Positions 20,524 through 30,443 of a DNA stretch of 64,000 nt are shown piece by piece. A program made the position numbers and the translations under genes. A model generated the notes under the pieces. It ran no database searches. It was not told the origin of the DNA and worked only from the letters and a program-made list of their open reading frames with translations. Source of the stretch: Candidatus Binatia bacterium (GTDB lineage Bacteria > Desulfobacterota > Binatia > UBA12015); NCBI GenBank assembly GCA_029243485.1, contig JAQWRY010000053.1:17818-81817 (forward strand), in the 5' to 3' direction. How positions within the stretch are numbered: position 1 is the first letter of the stretch; each line of letters begins with the position of its first letter.

Positions 20524-23217
20524 TCAGGCGACCACGTTCACCAGACGACCGGGAACCACGATCACCTTGCGGATCTCACGGTCACCCACCAACTCCTTCA
20601 CCTTGTCGCTCGCAAGCGCCTGCTCGCGCAAGGCATCGCGATCCGCATCCCGCGCCACGACGAGACGATCACGCACTTTGCCGTTCACCTGCAAGGCGAT
20701 CTCGACCGTATCCTCGACGAGGGCTCCTTCGTCCCACGACGGCCAGCCCCCGTCAAAAACCGAGCCCTCGCCCCCGAACCAGGAATGGAACTCCTCGGCG
20801 AGATGCGGCGCGAACGGTGCGAGGAGCCGCGCGACGGTCCACGCCATCCCACAGAACAGCGGGGAGGCCTCGGGCGCCGCCGAACGCTGCTTCTGCGCCT
20901 CGTTCAGGAGCTCCATCAGGGCCGCGATCGCGGTGTTGAACGCGAAGGCTTCCGTGTCCTCGGTCACCCGCTTGATCGTTACGTGCAGGCGTCGGCGGAG
21001 CTGCTGCTCCTCGTCGGAAAGGCCGTCGGCGGACGCGATCAGGCCATCGAGGCCCGCGGCGCCCAGCCGCGCATGCTCCGCCGCTATCTTCTCGCGATCG
21101 GGCTTGAAGAGACTCACCCACCGGTTCAAGAAGCGCTCCGCGCCGCCGACTCCTTCGTCGCTCCATTCCATGTTGTTCTCGGGTGGCGCGGCGAACAGCA
21201 GCGTGATGCGGGCGACGTCGGAGCCGTGCTCGCGAATGAACGGTCCCATCGGCACGCCATTCCCCGAACTCTTGCTCATCGTGACCGGCCCACTCCGTGC
21301 ACTCCAGTCCTCCCCGCGGGCGACCAGGGTGTGGCTGTTTTCTTTCAGGCGATCGCGCATCTCGGCCACAGAGAGCGCGTCCGCGGAGAGGCCGAGGGTC
21401 TTCTGGAGCTCTTCGGGCGGCGCCAGGCGACCGTCCGCCGTCGTCTCCAGCGGCGTCGTCACCCGGCGCTGGACCATGCCCTGCGTGAAGAGCGCCCGGA
21501 ACGGCTCGTCCTCGGGGACCAGCCCTTCGTCGTAGAGCACCTTCGTGATGAAGCGCGAGTACAGAAGATGGAGGATCGCGTGCTCGACGCCGCCGATGTA
21601 CTGGTCGATCGGCATCCATCGCTGGATCGCCTCGGGCGACCAGATGGCCTCCTCGTTCTGCGCGTCGACGTAGCGCAGGTAGTACCAGGAAGAGTCGACG
21701 AACGTGTCCATCGTGTCCGTGTCGCGCAGGGCGGGCTCACCCGTTTCGGGATCCTTCGCGTGAACGAACTCCGGGCTCGAGGCGAGCGGCGACTTGCCGT
21801 GCGGGAGGTAGTCCTCGATCTCGGGCAACCGCACCGGCAGGTCCTCTTCCGGAACCGGCACGACGGTACCGTCGGCCAGGTGCAGCATCGGGATGGGGGC
21901 ACCCCAGTAACGCTGCCGACTCACAAACCAATCGCGCAGCCGGTAGGTGACCGTCGCTTTGCCGAGGCCGCGTTCGTCCAGCCATGCGGTGATGGCACGA
22001 CCGGCTTCCCGGTTCGGCTGCCCGTCGTACTCGCCGGACTGCACCATGAGACCGTCTTCGGCCGAGGCTTCTGCCGGCTCGCCGTCGGGCGCTTTGCCGT
22101 CGGCCGCAATCACCGTCCGGATCGGAAGACCCATCTTCCGAGCGAACTCGAAGTCCCGCGTATCGTGGGCGGGCACGGCCATGATGGCGCCGGTTCCGTA
22201 CCCGGTGAGGACGTAATCGGCGATCCATACCGGAACTTCTTCGCCGTTCACCGGGTTCACGCACGACGCACCGAGCGGAACGCCGGTCTTCTCGCGCTCG
22301 AGGCTCTGACGATCGATCTCGCTTCGCCGTGCGGCCTGCGCCACGTAGGCATCGACTTCCTCGCGGCGCTCGTCACTAGTGAGAGTCGCGACCAGCGGGT
22401 GCTCCGGCGCGAGAACCAGGAAGGTCGCCCCGAAGAGCGTGTCTGCGCGCGTCGTAAAGACTGTGACGGACTCGTCGCGGCCGACGACCTTGAACCGGGC
22501 TTCCGCACCCTCGCTGCGCCCAATCCAGTTGCGCTGCATCGCGCGAACCTTCTCCGGCCACGCGTCGAGCTTGTCGAGATCCTGCAGCAGTCGTTCTGCG
22601 TAGTCGGTGATCTTGAAGAACCACTGCGAGAGCTCGCGCTTCTCGACGAGCGCTCCACTGCGCCAACTCCGGCCGGACGCATCGACCTGCTCGTTCGCGA
22701 GGACGGTTTGATCCACCGGATCCCAGTTCACCGTCGCCGTCGCTCGGTACGCGAGGCCGCGCCGATGCAGCAAGAGGAACAGCCACTGTGTCCACCGGTA
22801 GTAATCCGGCTCGCACGTCGTCACTTCGCGCGACCAGTCGTACATCAGACCCGCCGCTTCGAGAGAACTCTTCGACTCCGCGATGTTGCCGAGGGTCCAG
22901 TCGCGCGGAGGCCTGCCGGTCTTGATGGCCGCGTTCTCCGCCGGGAGGCCGAACGCATCCCACCCGAACGGATGCAGGACATCGTAGCCTTGCATGACGT
23001 AGTAGCGGGTCAGGGAGTCGCCGATAAAGTAGTTCTTCCCGTGACCCATGTGGAGATCGCCACTGGGGTACGGGAACATCACGAGGATATACTTCCGCGG
23101 CGCGTCCGCGCGACGGCCTGCCTGGAACGTCCCTCGTTCGGCCCAGAACGCACGCCAGCGTGGCTCGATCGTTGGATCGAACCGTACTCGTTCTCGCTGT
23201 TCGTCGTCGCGCGTCAT
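20524..23217 (-). CDS. leuS: Leucyl-tRNA synthetase
   Basis: Class I synthetase charging tRNA-Leu, 897 aa. The HIGH motif is HMGH at about residues 56-59 and the KMSKS loop is MSKSS at about 647. The CP1 editing domain is present, with [14 protein letters not shown] and [20 protein letters not shown], including the conserved Asp of the editing site. [14 protein letters not shown] and the C-terminal anticodon region are intact. Confidence 0.98.
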   Translation of the reverse strand: MTRDDEQRERVRFDPTIEPRWRAFWAERGTFQAGRRADAPRKYILVMFPYPSGDLHMGHGKNYFIGDSLTRYYVMQGYDVLHPFGWDAFGLPAENAAIKTGRPPRDWTLGNIAESKSSLEAAGLMYDWSREVTTCEPDYYRWTQWLFLLLHRRGLAYRATATVNWDPVDQTVLANEQVDASGRSWRSGALVEKRELSQWFFKITDYAERLLQDLDKLDAWPEKVRAMQRNWIGRSEGAEARFKVVGRDESVTVFTTRADTLFGATFLVLAPEHPLVATLTSDERREEVDAYVAQAARRSEIDRQSLEREKTGVPLGASCVNPVNGEEVPVWIADYVLTGYGTGAIMAVPAHDTRDFEFARKMGLPIRTVIAADGKAPDGEPAEASAEDGLMVQSGEYDGQPNREAGRAITAWLDERGLGKATVTYRLRDWFVSRQRYWGAPIPMLHLADGTVVPVPEEDLPVRLPEIEDYLPHGKSPLASSPEFVHAKDPETGEPALRDTDTMDTFVDSSWYYLRYVDAQNEEAIWSPEAIQRWMPIDQYIGGVEHAILHLLYSRFITKVLYDEGLVPEDEPFRALFTQGMVQRRVTTPLETTADGRLAPPEELQKTLGLSADALSVAEMRDRLKENSHTLVARGEDWSARSGPVTMSKSSGNGVPMGPFIREHGSDVARITLLFAAPPENNMEWSDEGVGGAERFLNRWVSLFKPDREKIAAEHARLGAAGLDGLIASADGLSDEEQQLRRRLHVTIKRVTEDTEAFAFNTAIAALMELLNEAQKQRSAAPEASPLFCGMAWTVARLLAPFAPHLAEEFHSWFGGEGSVFDGGWPSWDEGALVEDTVEIALQVNGKVRDRLVVARDADRDALREQALASDKVKELVGDREIRKVIVVPGRLVNVVA

Positions 23218-23269
23218 CCCTTTTCTTCCCCTCGGACGGCGGGCCTGGATCGGCCCTGCCCGATCCTTC

Positions 23270-23731
23270 CTACTCGGTACCCGCGTTCATATGCTTCGCG
23301 CGAAGCTCACGGGCAACCGCATCGAGCACACCGTTCACGAATCCGGTCGAGTCTTTTCCGCCGAACTCTCGCGCGACCTCGACGGCTTCGTCGATCACTA
23401 CCGGAGCCGGCAAGTCTTTGGTCCCCGCACGCAGCTCGGCCACGGCGACACGGAGGATCTGAAGATCGAGCGGCGACATACGGTCGACGCGCCAACGAGT
23501 TCCCGACGCCCCCAACAACTGATCGATGAGAACGCGTTCGCGGTCGACGTCACCGACGAGCTTCTTCGCATACGGGAGCTCCGGCGGATCCTCCGTCGGC
23601 TCTTCGTCGTTCGAGAGCCGAATCGCGATCCGAATCGCCGTTGCCGCCGGATCATCGCCGACATGCATCAGGTAGAGCGCCTGCACCGCCAAGATTCGAG
23701 CGAGGCGGCGCACGCTAGCTTCCGTGTTCAT
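23270..23731 (-). CDS. nusB: Transcription antitermination factor NusB
   Basis: All-helical NusB (153 aa) that binds boxA RNA with NusE to antiterminate rRNA operons. [16 protein letters not shown] is the Arg-rich N-terminal helix, and [17 protein letters not shown] the conserved C-terminal helix. It lies 8 nt after ribH, the classic ribH-nusB pair. The gap to leuS is 52 nt. Confidence 0.95.
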   Translation of the reverse strand: MNTEASVRRLARILAVQALYLMHVGDDPAATAIRIAIRLSNDEEPTEDPPELPYAKKLVGDVDRERVLIDQLLGASGTRWRVDRMSPLDLQILRVAVAELRAGTKDLPAPVVIDEAVEVAREFGGKDSTGFVNGVLDAVARELRAKHMNAGTE

Positions 23732-23739
23732 TGTTCGAC

Positions 23740-24213
23740 CTAGGTCGCCGCGGCCAGGTCTCGCAGGAGGCCGGCCATCTCGAGCGCCGTCGTCGCGGCC
23801 TCGAGGCCCTTGTTGCCATGCCCCTCGCCCGCACGAGCGAGTGCCTGTGCCATCGTGTCTGTCGTGAGCACGCCGAACGCCATCGGAACCGAATGCCGGC
23901 AGGCGGCTTCCGACACGCCTCGGCTCACCTCTCGGGCGATGAACTCAAAGTGGGGCGTCTCTCCGCGAACCACTGCCCCGAGGCAGATGACGGCGGCGTA
24001 TCGGCCGGTGCGCCCGGCCTCGGACGCAGCAACCGTGATCTCGAAGGCGCCAGGGACGTGCAGGACGTCGATCGCGTCATCCGCGACGCCGTGCTCGCGC
24101 AGCGCTTCGAGCGCGCCGTCGAGTAGGCCGCCCGTCACGGTCCGATTGAAGCGGGCCACCACGATCGCGATCCGCAGGGCTTTGCCGTCGACCTTCCCTT
24201 CGAGCTCACGCAT
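23740..24213 (-). CDS. ribH: 6,7-dimethyl-8-ribityllumazine synthase
   Basis: Condenses the ribityl pyrimidine with 3,4-dihydroxy-2-butanone 4-phosphate. Key sites are VPGAFEI, CLGAVVRGETPHFEFIAREVSRG with the catalytic His, FGVLTTDT and GNKGLEAATTALEM. The 157-aa length matches icosahedral-type enzymes. The ATG overlaps the ribBA stop by one base (TGATG). Confidence 0.97.
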   Translation of the reverse strand: MRELEGKVDGKALRIAIVVARFNRTVTGGLLDGALEALREHGVADDAIDVLHVPGAFEITVAASEAGRTGRYAAVICLGAVVRGETPHFEFIAREVSRGVSEAACRHSVPMAFGVLTTDTMAQALARAGEGHGNKGLEAATTALEMAGLLRDLAAAT

Positions 24214-25454
24214 CAGCTCGGCTCCTCTTGGGACCCGTCGAGGCCCGTCAGGAGATGACCGAGCTTCTCCTGCTTGGTGCGAAGGTAGGCGATGTTGCCG
24301 GCGTGCGGCTTCACTTCCAATGCAACGCGCTCGACGACCTCGATGCCGTAGCGGGCGAGACCGCTGATCTTTCGCTCGTTGTTGGTCATCAGACGAACGC
24401 GAGTGACCCCGAGATCGCGGAGGATCTGCGCGCTAATCCCGTAGTCGCGCTGATCATCGTCGAAGCCGAGTTCGAGGTTCGCCTCGACCGTGTCCATCCC
24501 CTGGTCCTGCAGTGCGTACGCACGGATCTTGTTCCCGAGTCCGATGCCGCGTCCCTCCTGGTGGAGATAGACCAGAATCCCGCGGCCGTGCTCTGCGATC
24601 TCCAAGAGCGAGTCGACGAGCTGTTCGCCACAGTCGCAGCGACGCGAACCCAACACGTCGCCAGTGAGACACTGCGAGTGCACGCGAACCAAGGTGGGCT
24701 CATCCGGACGAAGCCGGCCCCGGACGAGCGCCAGATGTTCGGTCTCATCTACCTTGTTGCGGTACGCGATCGCGCGGAACATTCCTCCGTGCTCGCTCTC
24801 GAGCTCGGTCTCATCGAGGCGCTCGACGAGTAGTTCCGCACGCAACCGGTGTTGCAGAACGCCGTCGACCGAAACGATTCGAAGGGCGTGTTCTTCGGCA
24901 AATTTCCGGAGCGCATCGCCAGCGGCGATCTCACCGTCTTCGTCGAGAACCGTGCAGACCGTGGCAGCCGGGGCGCGTCCGGCGAGCCGTACGAGATCCA
25001 ACGCTGCCTCCATGCGACCGGGCTTCTCCATGACGCCGCCCACCCCGACCTCGATCGGCGGGATGTGTCCGGGCATGACAATGTCGCCCGGGCCCGAGCG
25101 GGAGTCCACCGCCACGCGGATGGTGGCGGCGCGATCCGATGCCGAGATCCCCGTCGTGACGCCCTCCCGGGCTTCGAACGAGATCCCATAGGACAGGCCG
25201 TCTTCGGCCGCACGATCGGCCGGCATCAGGGGAATGCCGAGGCGACGAAGAGCCGCCGGAACGAGCGTCACGCAAACGAGGCCGCGGGCATGGACCGCCA
25301 TGAAGCCTACGTGCTCGGGCGTCGTGAGGTCGGCAGCCACGCAGAGATCGCCCCTCCGGGGGTTCTCCAGATGGTCCACCACGAGCACCATCCGTCCGGC
25401 GGCCACGTCTTCGAGCGCGTCACCGAGTGTCTGATCTGTCTGCGTCGACGTCAT
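24213..25454 (-). CDS. ribBA: RibBA: GTP cyclohydrolase II with a degenerate DHBP synthase domain
   Basis: A two-domain protein. Residues 1-205 align to RibB ([29 protein letters not shown]) but two catalytic elements are changed. The acidic loop that normally reads like DREnEGD is HLENPRRGD (28-36), and the metal-binding His of GHTEA is Arg147 (GRMEA). The C-terminal GTP cyclohydrolase II half is intact: zinc Cys set [31 protein letters not shown] and [11 protein letters not shown]. The start is taken at ATG 25454, just after the ribD stop; a TTG at 25487 overlaps ribD. So GTP ring opening is probably retained and DHBP synthesis doubtful. Confidence 0.93.
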   Translation of the reverse strand: MTSTQTDQTLGDALEDVAAGRMVLVVDHLENPRRGDLCVAADLTTPEHVGFMAVHARGLVCVTLVPAALRRLGIPLMPADRAAEDGLSYGISFEAREGVTTGISASDRAATIRVAVDSRSGPGDIVMPGHIPPIEVGVGGVMEKPGRMEAALDLVRLAGRAPAATVCTVLDEDGEIAAGDALRKFAEEHALRIVSVDGVLQHRLRAELLVERLDETELESEHGGMFRAIAYRNKVDETEHLALVRGRLRPDEPTLVRVHSQCLTGDVLGSRRCDCGEQLVDSLLEIAEHGRGILVYLHQEGRGIGLGNKIRAYALQDQGMDTVEANLELGFDDDQRDYGISAQILRDLGVTRVRLMTNNERKISGLARYGIEVVERVALEVKPHAGNIAYLRTKQEKLGHLLTGLDGSQEEPS

Positions 25455-25456
25455 TT

Positions 25457-26575
25457 TCAACCCTCGGTTGGTAGACGAGCCGTCCAAAGAGTGTCGACTC
25501 CCACCCGGGAAACCCGAACGTCGCCGAGGCGAGGCGCCTTGGCGAGGGACTCGATCCCCAACGCTTGAATCATCGGGATTCCGTCGCCTCCGATCAAGAG
25601 AGGCGCCTGGAAGACGCAGAGTTCATCCACCAGGCCCGCTCGCAGAAGAGAAGCCGCCAGAGTCGATCCGCCCTCCGCCAGAACCGAGGTCACACCACGC
25701 CGGCCGAGCGCCTGCAGCAGTGCCCGAGGGTCCACCCGGCCCTCGCGGGCCTTCACACGCAGAATGTCGCCCCCGGCTGCCTCGAGGCGTCGAGCGCGGC
25801 CCTCTGAGGCCTCTTTCGTGGTCACGAGCCAGACCGGCGCGTCTCCGGCCTGAAAGAGGCGCGCGGTCGGTAGAGTGCGCAGCCGGCTGTCCGCGACAAC
25901 CCGAATCGGGTCCCGGCCACGCGGGCGGCGGCAATCGAGTGTCGGATCGTCCGCCCGGACGGTCCCGGAGCCAACCAGGACCGCATCGAGTTGATCCCGC
26001 CAACGATGAACCTCCGCGCGAGCCGCGTCGCCTGTGATCCACTTCGACGTTCCGTCGCGCAGAGCGATCCGTCCATCGAGCGACGTTGCGAGCTTCAGTC
26101 GGACCCAGGGCCGACCCGCGCGGCGGTGCCGGTCATAGAACCGGAGCAACTCGTCGCACGCGGCCGTTTCCACGCCCGTGGTGACATCGATCCCCGCGCG
26201 TCGAATCCGTCGGATTCCGCGACCCGCCACGCGACGGTCGGTATCGACGCTTCCCAAAACTACGCGCGCGACACCAGCATCGATGACGGCCGGTGCACAC
26301 GCCGGCGTCCGCCCTTCGACGGTGCAGGGCTCGAGCGTGCAGTAGAGCGTCGCCCCCCTGGCGCGCTTACCGGCGGCCGCGAACGCGAGCGCTTCCGCAT
26401 GCGGCTCCCCGGCGCGGTGGTGCCACCCTTGTCCTACGACCTCGCCGCGCCGAACGAGCACCGCGCCGACCGGAGGATTGGGATGCGTACGTCCGAGCCC
26501 ACGTTTGGCGAGCGTGAGCGCCCGGTGCATGTAGCGTGCGTCGAGCGCCTCGCCGCTCCGCGGCTTCGCGGCCAT
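25457..26575 (-). CDS. ribD: Bifunctional riboflavin deaminase/reductase
   Basis: The N-terminal cytidine-deaminase-type domain has the zinc set HAEALAF and [15 protein letters not shown]. The C-terminal reductase domain has [41 protein letters not shown] and [15 protein letters not shown]. It performs the second and third steps of the pyrimidine branch. 372 aa is normal. It starts 2 nt after nrdR and runs directly into ribBA. No riboflavin synthase (ribE) gene intervenes, although that is its usual position. Confidence 0.96.
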   Translation of the reverse strand: MAAKPRSGEALDARYMHRALTLAKRGLGRTHPNPPVGAVLVRRGEVVGQGWHHRAGEPHAEALAFAAAGKRARGATLYCTLEPCTVEGRTPACAPAVIDAGVARVVLGSVDTDRRVAGRGIRRIRRAGIDVTTGVETAACDELLRFYDRHRRAGRPWVRLKLATSLDGRIALRDGTSKWITGDAARAEVHRWRDQLDAVLVGSGTVRADDPTLDCRRPRGRDPIRVVADSRLRTLPTARLFQAGDAPVWLVTTKEASEGRARRLEAAGGDILRVKAREGRVDPRALLQALGRRGVTSVLAEGGSTLAASLLRAGLVDELCVFQAPLLIGGDGIPMIQALGIESLAKAPRLGDVRVSRVGVDTLWTARLPTEG

Positions 26576-26577
26576 CG

Positions 26578-27111
26578 CTACGACTCGGATTGCGGAGTTC
26601 GCGCCGGCTTGGCGCTCGCCGCGCTCGAACGCTTCCGCCGTTTGCGACTCGTACCTCGTCGCTCCTTCAAGAGGTCCTCGAGCTCGTCCACGAACTCGTC
26701 GATGTCCTGGAAGGAGCGGTAGACCGAGGCGAAGCGGACGTAGGCGACGCTGTCGAGGTCGTGCAGAGCCGTCATGATCGTCTCTCCGACGACGGAGCTC
26801 GGCACTTCCTTGTCGCCCTTCTCCAGCAGGTTGCGCTCGATCAAGTCGGCGGTCAGCTCGATCGTCTCGACGCTGATCGGGCGCTTCTCACACGCCTTCT
26901 TCAAGCCCGCAAGAACCTTCATGCGATCGTACGACTCGCGTCGGCCGTCTTTCTTCACGACCGAAGGGAGGTAATCCTCTACGCGCTCGTACGTCGTGAA
27001 ACGGCGGGCGCACTGTTCGCACTCCCGGCGGCGACGGATGACGTCCCCGTCCTTGCCCAGGCGCGAATCAATGACCCGGTTGTTCAGGTCGCGGCAGGCA
27101 GGGCATTTCAA
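26578..27111 (-). CDS. nrdR: Transcriptional repressor NrdR
   Basis: A zinc-ribbon plus ATP-cone repressor of ribonucleotide reductase genes. It has CPAC...CEQC at the N-terminus ([35 protein letters not shown]) and the ATP cone from about residue 50 ([23 protein letters not shown]). At 177 aa it carries an extra basic Ser/Lys/Arg tail of about 25 residues. The start is TTG with gagg 8 nt upstream, 9 nt from glyA. Confidence 0.95.
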   Translation of the reverse strand: MKCPACRDLNNRVIDSRLGKDGDVIRRRRECEQCARRFTTYERVEDYLPSVVKKDGRRESYDRMKVLAGLKKACEKRPISVETIELTADLIERNLLEKGDKEVPSSVVGETIMTALHDLDSVAYVRFASVYRSFQDIDEFVDELEDLLKERRGTSRKRRKRSSAASAKPARTPQSES

Positions 27112-27120
27112 CGGCTGGCC

Positions 27121-28374
27121 TCAGCGATCGCTATACAGCGGAAACTCGCGACAGAGCGCGGTCGTCTCTTCGGCGACCTTCGCCAGCCCGGCTTCGTCGC
27201 CGACATGCGCCAGCGCCTTCTCGATCAGACCGGCGATTCGATCCATCTCCGGCTCGCGCATGCCGCGCGACGTGACGGTCGGCGTTCCCATGCGAACGCC
27301 ACTCGTGACGAACGGCGAACGAGTCTCGAACGGCACCGTGTTCCGGTTCGCCGTGATCCGCGCGAGGTCGAGGTTCTCCTGGCAGGCCTTGCCCGTGAGC
27401 TCCGTTCCGCGCAGATCGAGCAGAAGCAGGTGGTTGTCCGTGCCGCCGGAAACTAATTTGAAGTTCCGCTTCATGAGCCCGTCGGCCAGAGCGCGCGCAT
27501 TCGCGACGACCTGCCGCTGGTACTCGGCAAAGGCCGGCTCGGCGGCCTCTTTAAACGCGACGGCCTTCGCGGCGATCACGTGCATCAGCGGTCCACCCTG
27601 ATTCCCGGGAAACACCGAACTATTGATGGTCTTCGCCTCAGCATCGCGGCAGAGGATCAATCCACCGCGCGGACCGCGCAGGGTCTTGTGCGTCGTGGTG
27701 GTCACGAACTCCGCGAACGGAACCGGCGACGGGTGCACGCCGGCAGCGACCAGGCCGGCGAAGTGCGCCATGTCGACCATGAGCTTCGCACCGACCTCGT
27801 CCGCGGCTTCACGGAACGGCGCGAAGTCGACCTCGCGAGGGTACGCGCTGTGACCCGCGACGATCATCTTCGGGCGATGCTCGCGGGCCAGTTTCCGAAC
27901 CGCCTCGTAGTCGATCCGCTCGTCGTCTTCGCGAACGCCGTACGGGACCACCTTGAACCACTTGCCCGAGAAGTTGACCGGGCTGCCGTGCGTCAGGTGC
28001 CCACCGTGCGAGAGATCCATGCTGAGGATCGTGTCGCCCGGCTGCAGCTGCGAGAAGTAGACCTCCATGTTCGCCTGCGAGCCCGAATGGGGCTGCACGT
28101 TCGCATGGTCGGCGCCGAACAGCGCCCGCGCGCGATCGATCGCGAGCTGCTCGACGACGTCGACGTGCTCACAGCCACCGTAGTACCGCTTGCCGGGATA
28201 CCCTTCGGCATACTTGTTCGTGAGGACCGAGCCCTGCGCCTCGAGAACGGCGGCGCTGACCGCGTTCTCGGACGGGATGAGCTCCAGGTTGTCCTCTTGC
28301 CGCTGCAGCTCCCGCGCAACGCATTCGGCAACCGCCGGGTCGGAATCGGCCAGCGGTGCTCGGGACAAGCTCAC
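27121..28374 (-). CDS. glyA: Serine hydroxymethyltransferase
   Basis: PLP enzyme converting serine and THF to glycine and methylene-THF. The PLP lysine is in [13 protein letters not shown]; other marks are [29 protein letters not shown] and the dimer-interface [10 protein letters not shown]. 417 aa is standard. The GTG start overlaps the acpP stop (GTGA). The rpiB gene sometimes found beside glyA in related clusters is absent. Confidence 0.97.
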   Translation of the reverse strand: MSLSRAPLADSDPAVAECVARELQRQEDNLELIPSENAVSAAVLEAQGSVLTNKYAEGYPGKRYYGGCEHVDVVEQLAIDRARALFGADHANVQPHSGSQANMEVYFSQLQPGDTILSMDLSHGGHLTHGSPVNFSGKWFKVVPYGVREDDERIDYEAVRKLAREHRPKMIVAGHSAYPREVDFAPFREAADEVGAKLMVDMAHFAGLVAAGVHPSPVPFAEFVTTTTHKTLRGPRGGLILCRDAEAKTINSSVFPGNQGGPLMHVIAAKAVAFKEAAEPAFAEYQRQVVANARALADGLMKRNFKLVSGGTDNHLLLLDLRGTELTGKACQENLDLARITANRNTVPFETRSPFVTSGVRMGTPTVTSRGMREPEMDRIAGLIEKALAHVGDEAGLAKVAEETTALCREFPLYSDR

Positions 28375-28610
28375 TTCTTATGGCTCTCGATGTAGCCCAC
28401 CACGTCGCCGACGGTCCGGATCTTCTCCGCGTCCTCGTCGGAGATCTCGAGGTCGTATTCCTCCTCGAGGGCCATCACCAGCTCGACGATATCGAGCGAG
28501 TCCGCGCCGAGATCTTCAATGAACGATGCATTTGGGGCCACCTCTTCTTCGGACACCCCAAGCTGCTCGCAGACGATTTCCTTGACCTTGTTTTCGACGT
28601 CCGAAGCCAT
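28371..28610 (-). CDS. acpP: Acyl carrier protein
   Basis: A 79-aa ACP starting at ATG 28610 (aggagc upstream), with the phosphopantetheine Ser38 in [19 protein letters not shown]. It is acidic, four-helix, with normal length. A longer reading from 28646 adds an unrelated leader and is not favoured. It lies between fabG and glyA; fabF, which usually follows, is missing. Confidence 0.97.
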   Translation of the reverse strand: MASDVENKVKEIVCEQLGVSEEEVAPNASFIEDLGADSLDIVELVMALEEEYDLEISDEDAEKIRTVGDVVGYIESHKK

Positions 28611-28648
28611 AGCGTTGCTCCTGTTCTCCCCGTCCTCAATCCACACGC

Positions 28649-28668
28649 GGAGGCGGCGTGCCGCCTCC
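28649..28668 (-). other. Perfect 8-bp hairpin between fabG and acpP
   Basis: GGAGGCGG and CCGCCTCC pair perfectly around a CGTG tetraloop (extendable by one C-G pair with a tighter loop). It sits in the 142-nt space between the fabG stop and the acpP start. There is no T-run, so it is not a classical intrinsic terminator. It could be a pause, a processing stop or an mRNA-stabilising element that raises ACP relative to the other Fab proteins; that role is inference. Confidence 0.5.
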
Positions 28669-28752
28669 CGACGCCCACACGGGCCGGGACAGCTTTAGCC
28701 AGTTGATCCGGGTTCTGCCAGATTTGACGCGAGGGCGCATCCCGAAGCGCGC

Positions 28753-29511
28753 CTAAGTATAAAGGCCCCCGTTTACCGCCAGGACATGCCCGGTCACGTA
28801 GGAGGCGTCGGGGCCGCACAGATAGGCCACTGCCGCGGCCACTTCTTCGGACTTCCCAAGGCGGCCCAGGGGGATCATCGCGAGGTAGGTTGCGCGCGCC
28901 TCCTCGGGCAATCCGGCCGTCATCTCGGTGTCGATTAAGCCCGGAGCGACGGCGTTCACGGTGACGTCCCTCGAGGCCAGCTCCCGGGCCAGGGCCTTCG
29001 TCATGCCCTCGAGGCCGGCTTTGGTGGTGGCGTACGCGGCCTGCCCCGTCGTCCCCATCGAAGCGACGACGGAGGACACGTTCACGATCCGGCCGTAGCG
29101 CTTGCGCGCCATGAACCGCGCCGCCGCGCGGCTGCACCGAAACGCGCCGCCGAGATTGACCTCGAGCGTCTTGTGCCAGTCGTCTTCCCGGTAGCGCAGA
29201 AGCAATCCGTCGATCGTGATCCCGGCGTTGTTCACCAGGATGTCCAGACGACCCTTCTCCTTCGCGAAGGCCCCAATGTGCGTCACCGGTGCATCGGCCT
29301 CGCTCACGTCGAACGGGAGCAGCTGGGCGGTTCCGCCGGCGGCCTCGATCTCGTCGAGGCACGAGCGGGCAGCATCCTCCCCGGCGCGATAGTTGATCGC
29401 GACGTGGGCGCCTCGTCGTGCCAGCTCCTGCGCCACCGCGCGACCGATACCGCGCGAAGCACCCGTGACGAGGGCGACCTGCCCCTCGAGCGGCTTTGCC
29501 ACGGCGCTCAC
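28753..29511 (-). CDS. fabG: 3-oxoacyl-ACP reductase
   Basis: Short-chain dehydrogenase reducing 3-oxoacyl-ACP with NADPH. It has the Rossmann motif TGASRGIGRAV, NNAG (VNNAGITIDG), catalytic Ser in VNVSSVVASMG and the YxxxK pair in YATTKAGLEG. 252 aa. The GTG start lies in a GTGA overlap with the fabD stop. Confidence 0.96.
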   Translation of the reverse strand: MSAVAKPLEGQVALVTGASRGIGRAVAQELARRGAHVAINYRAGEDAARSCLDEIEAAGGTAQLLPFDVSEADAPVTHIGAFAKEKGRLDILVNNAGITIDGLLLRYREDDWHKTLEVNLGGAFRCSRAAARFMARKRYGRIVNVSSVVASMGTTGQAAYATTKAGLEGMTKALARELASRDVTVNAVAPGLIDTEMTAGLPEEARATYLAMIPLGRLGKSEEVAAAVAYLCGPDASYVTGHVLAVNGGLYT

Positions 29512-30443
29512 GCCGAGAGTTCCTCGAGCACTTTACGCACGCCCGCGACATCGCCAGTCGGCCGGCAGGCAAAGGAGCGTTCGATCCGGCGCATGAGGCC
29601 ACCCAGCACGCGGCCGGGGCCGACCTCGATCCCGATCTCCGCGGACGTGGCGATCTTCTGGCCGCACTCTTCCCAGCGCACGACCGCGGTGACCTGCTGC
29701 CGCAGCAGCGGCGCGATGCGAGCCGGATCTGAGAGTGGGGTCGCTTCGACGTTCGTCACGACGGGGGCACGCGGCGACACGATAGTGAGGTCGTCGAGCA
29801 CGGGGCCCAAGCGTTCCGCCGCGGGCGCCATGAGGGGGCTATGGAACGGGGCGCTCACCTTGAGCCGACTCACGCGGTTCTTCCGCGCGGCCGCAGCCTC
29901 CTCGAGGCGCGCCACCGCCGGCATGTGACCGGCGACCACTATCTGCCCGCCTCCGTTGAGGTTCGCCGGCACGACGACCTCTTCGCCGGAGCTCGCGTCG
30001 CGACACATCTCTTCGACCGACGGGAGGTCGGTTCCGAGCACGGCGGACATCGCGCCGACGCCGGGGGCCACCGCGTCCTGCATGAACTGGCCGCGCATAC
30101 GTGCCGCACCGACGGCAGGCCCAAACTCCAGAGCCCCGACCAGGACCCATGCCGACCACTCCCCAAGGCTGTGCCCAGCGGCGATCACGGGCGTCACACC
30201 CGCCTCGGCTTCGAGGACGCGAGCGATGGCGACCGACATCGTCAGGAGGGCCGGCTGGGTGTTCTCGGTGAGGGTGAGCGCCTCTTCGGGGCCGTCTCGA
30301 CAGATGGCGGAGAGACCGAGTCCGAGTGCATCATCTGCTTCTTCGAACGTACGCCGCGCGGGTTCGAACTCGGCGCAGAGATCCACGCCCATTCCGACGT
30401 GCTGGGCACCCTGCCCCGGACAAAGGTACGCGACCTGCTTCAC
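29508..30443 (-). CDS. fabD: Malonyl-CoA:ACP transacylase
   Basis: Loads malonate onto ACP. The nucleophile Ser is in GHSLGEWSAW (Trp in place of the common Tyr), the oxyanion Gln is in CPGQGAQHVGMG, and the catalytic His is in SAPFHSPLM. 311 aa. The GTG start overlaps the plsX stop. In the familiar order plsX-fabH-fabD a ketoacyl synthase III gene would sit here; it does not. Confidence 0.97.
   Translation of the reverse strand: MKQVAYLCPGQGAQHVGMGVDLCAEFEPARRTFEEADDALGLGLSAICRDGPEEALTLTENTQPALLTMSVAIARVLEAEAGVTPVIAAGHSLGEWSAWVLVGALEFGPAVGAARMRGQFMQDAVAPGVGAMSAVLGTDLPSVEEMCRDASSGEEVVVPANLNGGGQIVVAGHMPAVARLEEAAAARKNRVSRLKVSAPFHSPLMAPAAERLGPVLDDLTIVSPRAPVVTNVEATPLSDPARIAPLLRQQVTAVVRWEECGQKIATSAEIGIEVGPGRVLGGLMRRIERSFACRPTGDVAGVRKVLEELSA

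Noticed and set aside
20518..23529. 1003-codon open frame on the plus strand opposite leuS
   Set aside because: Mirror of leuS codon bias; no ribosome binding site or family match.
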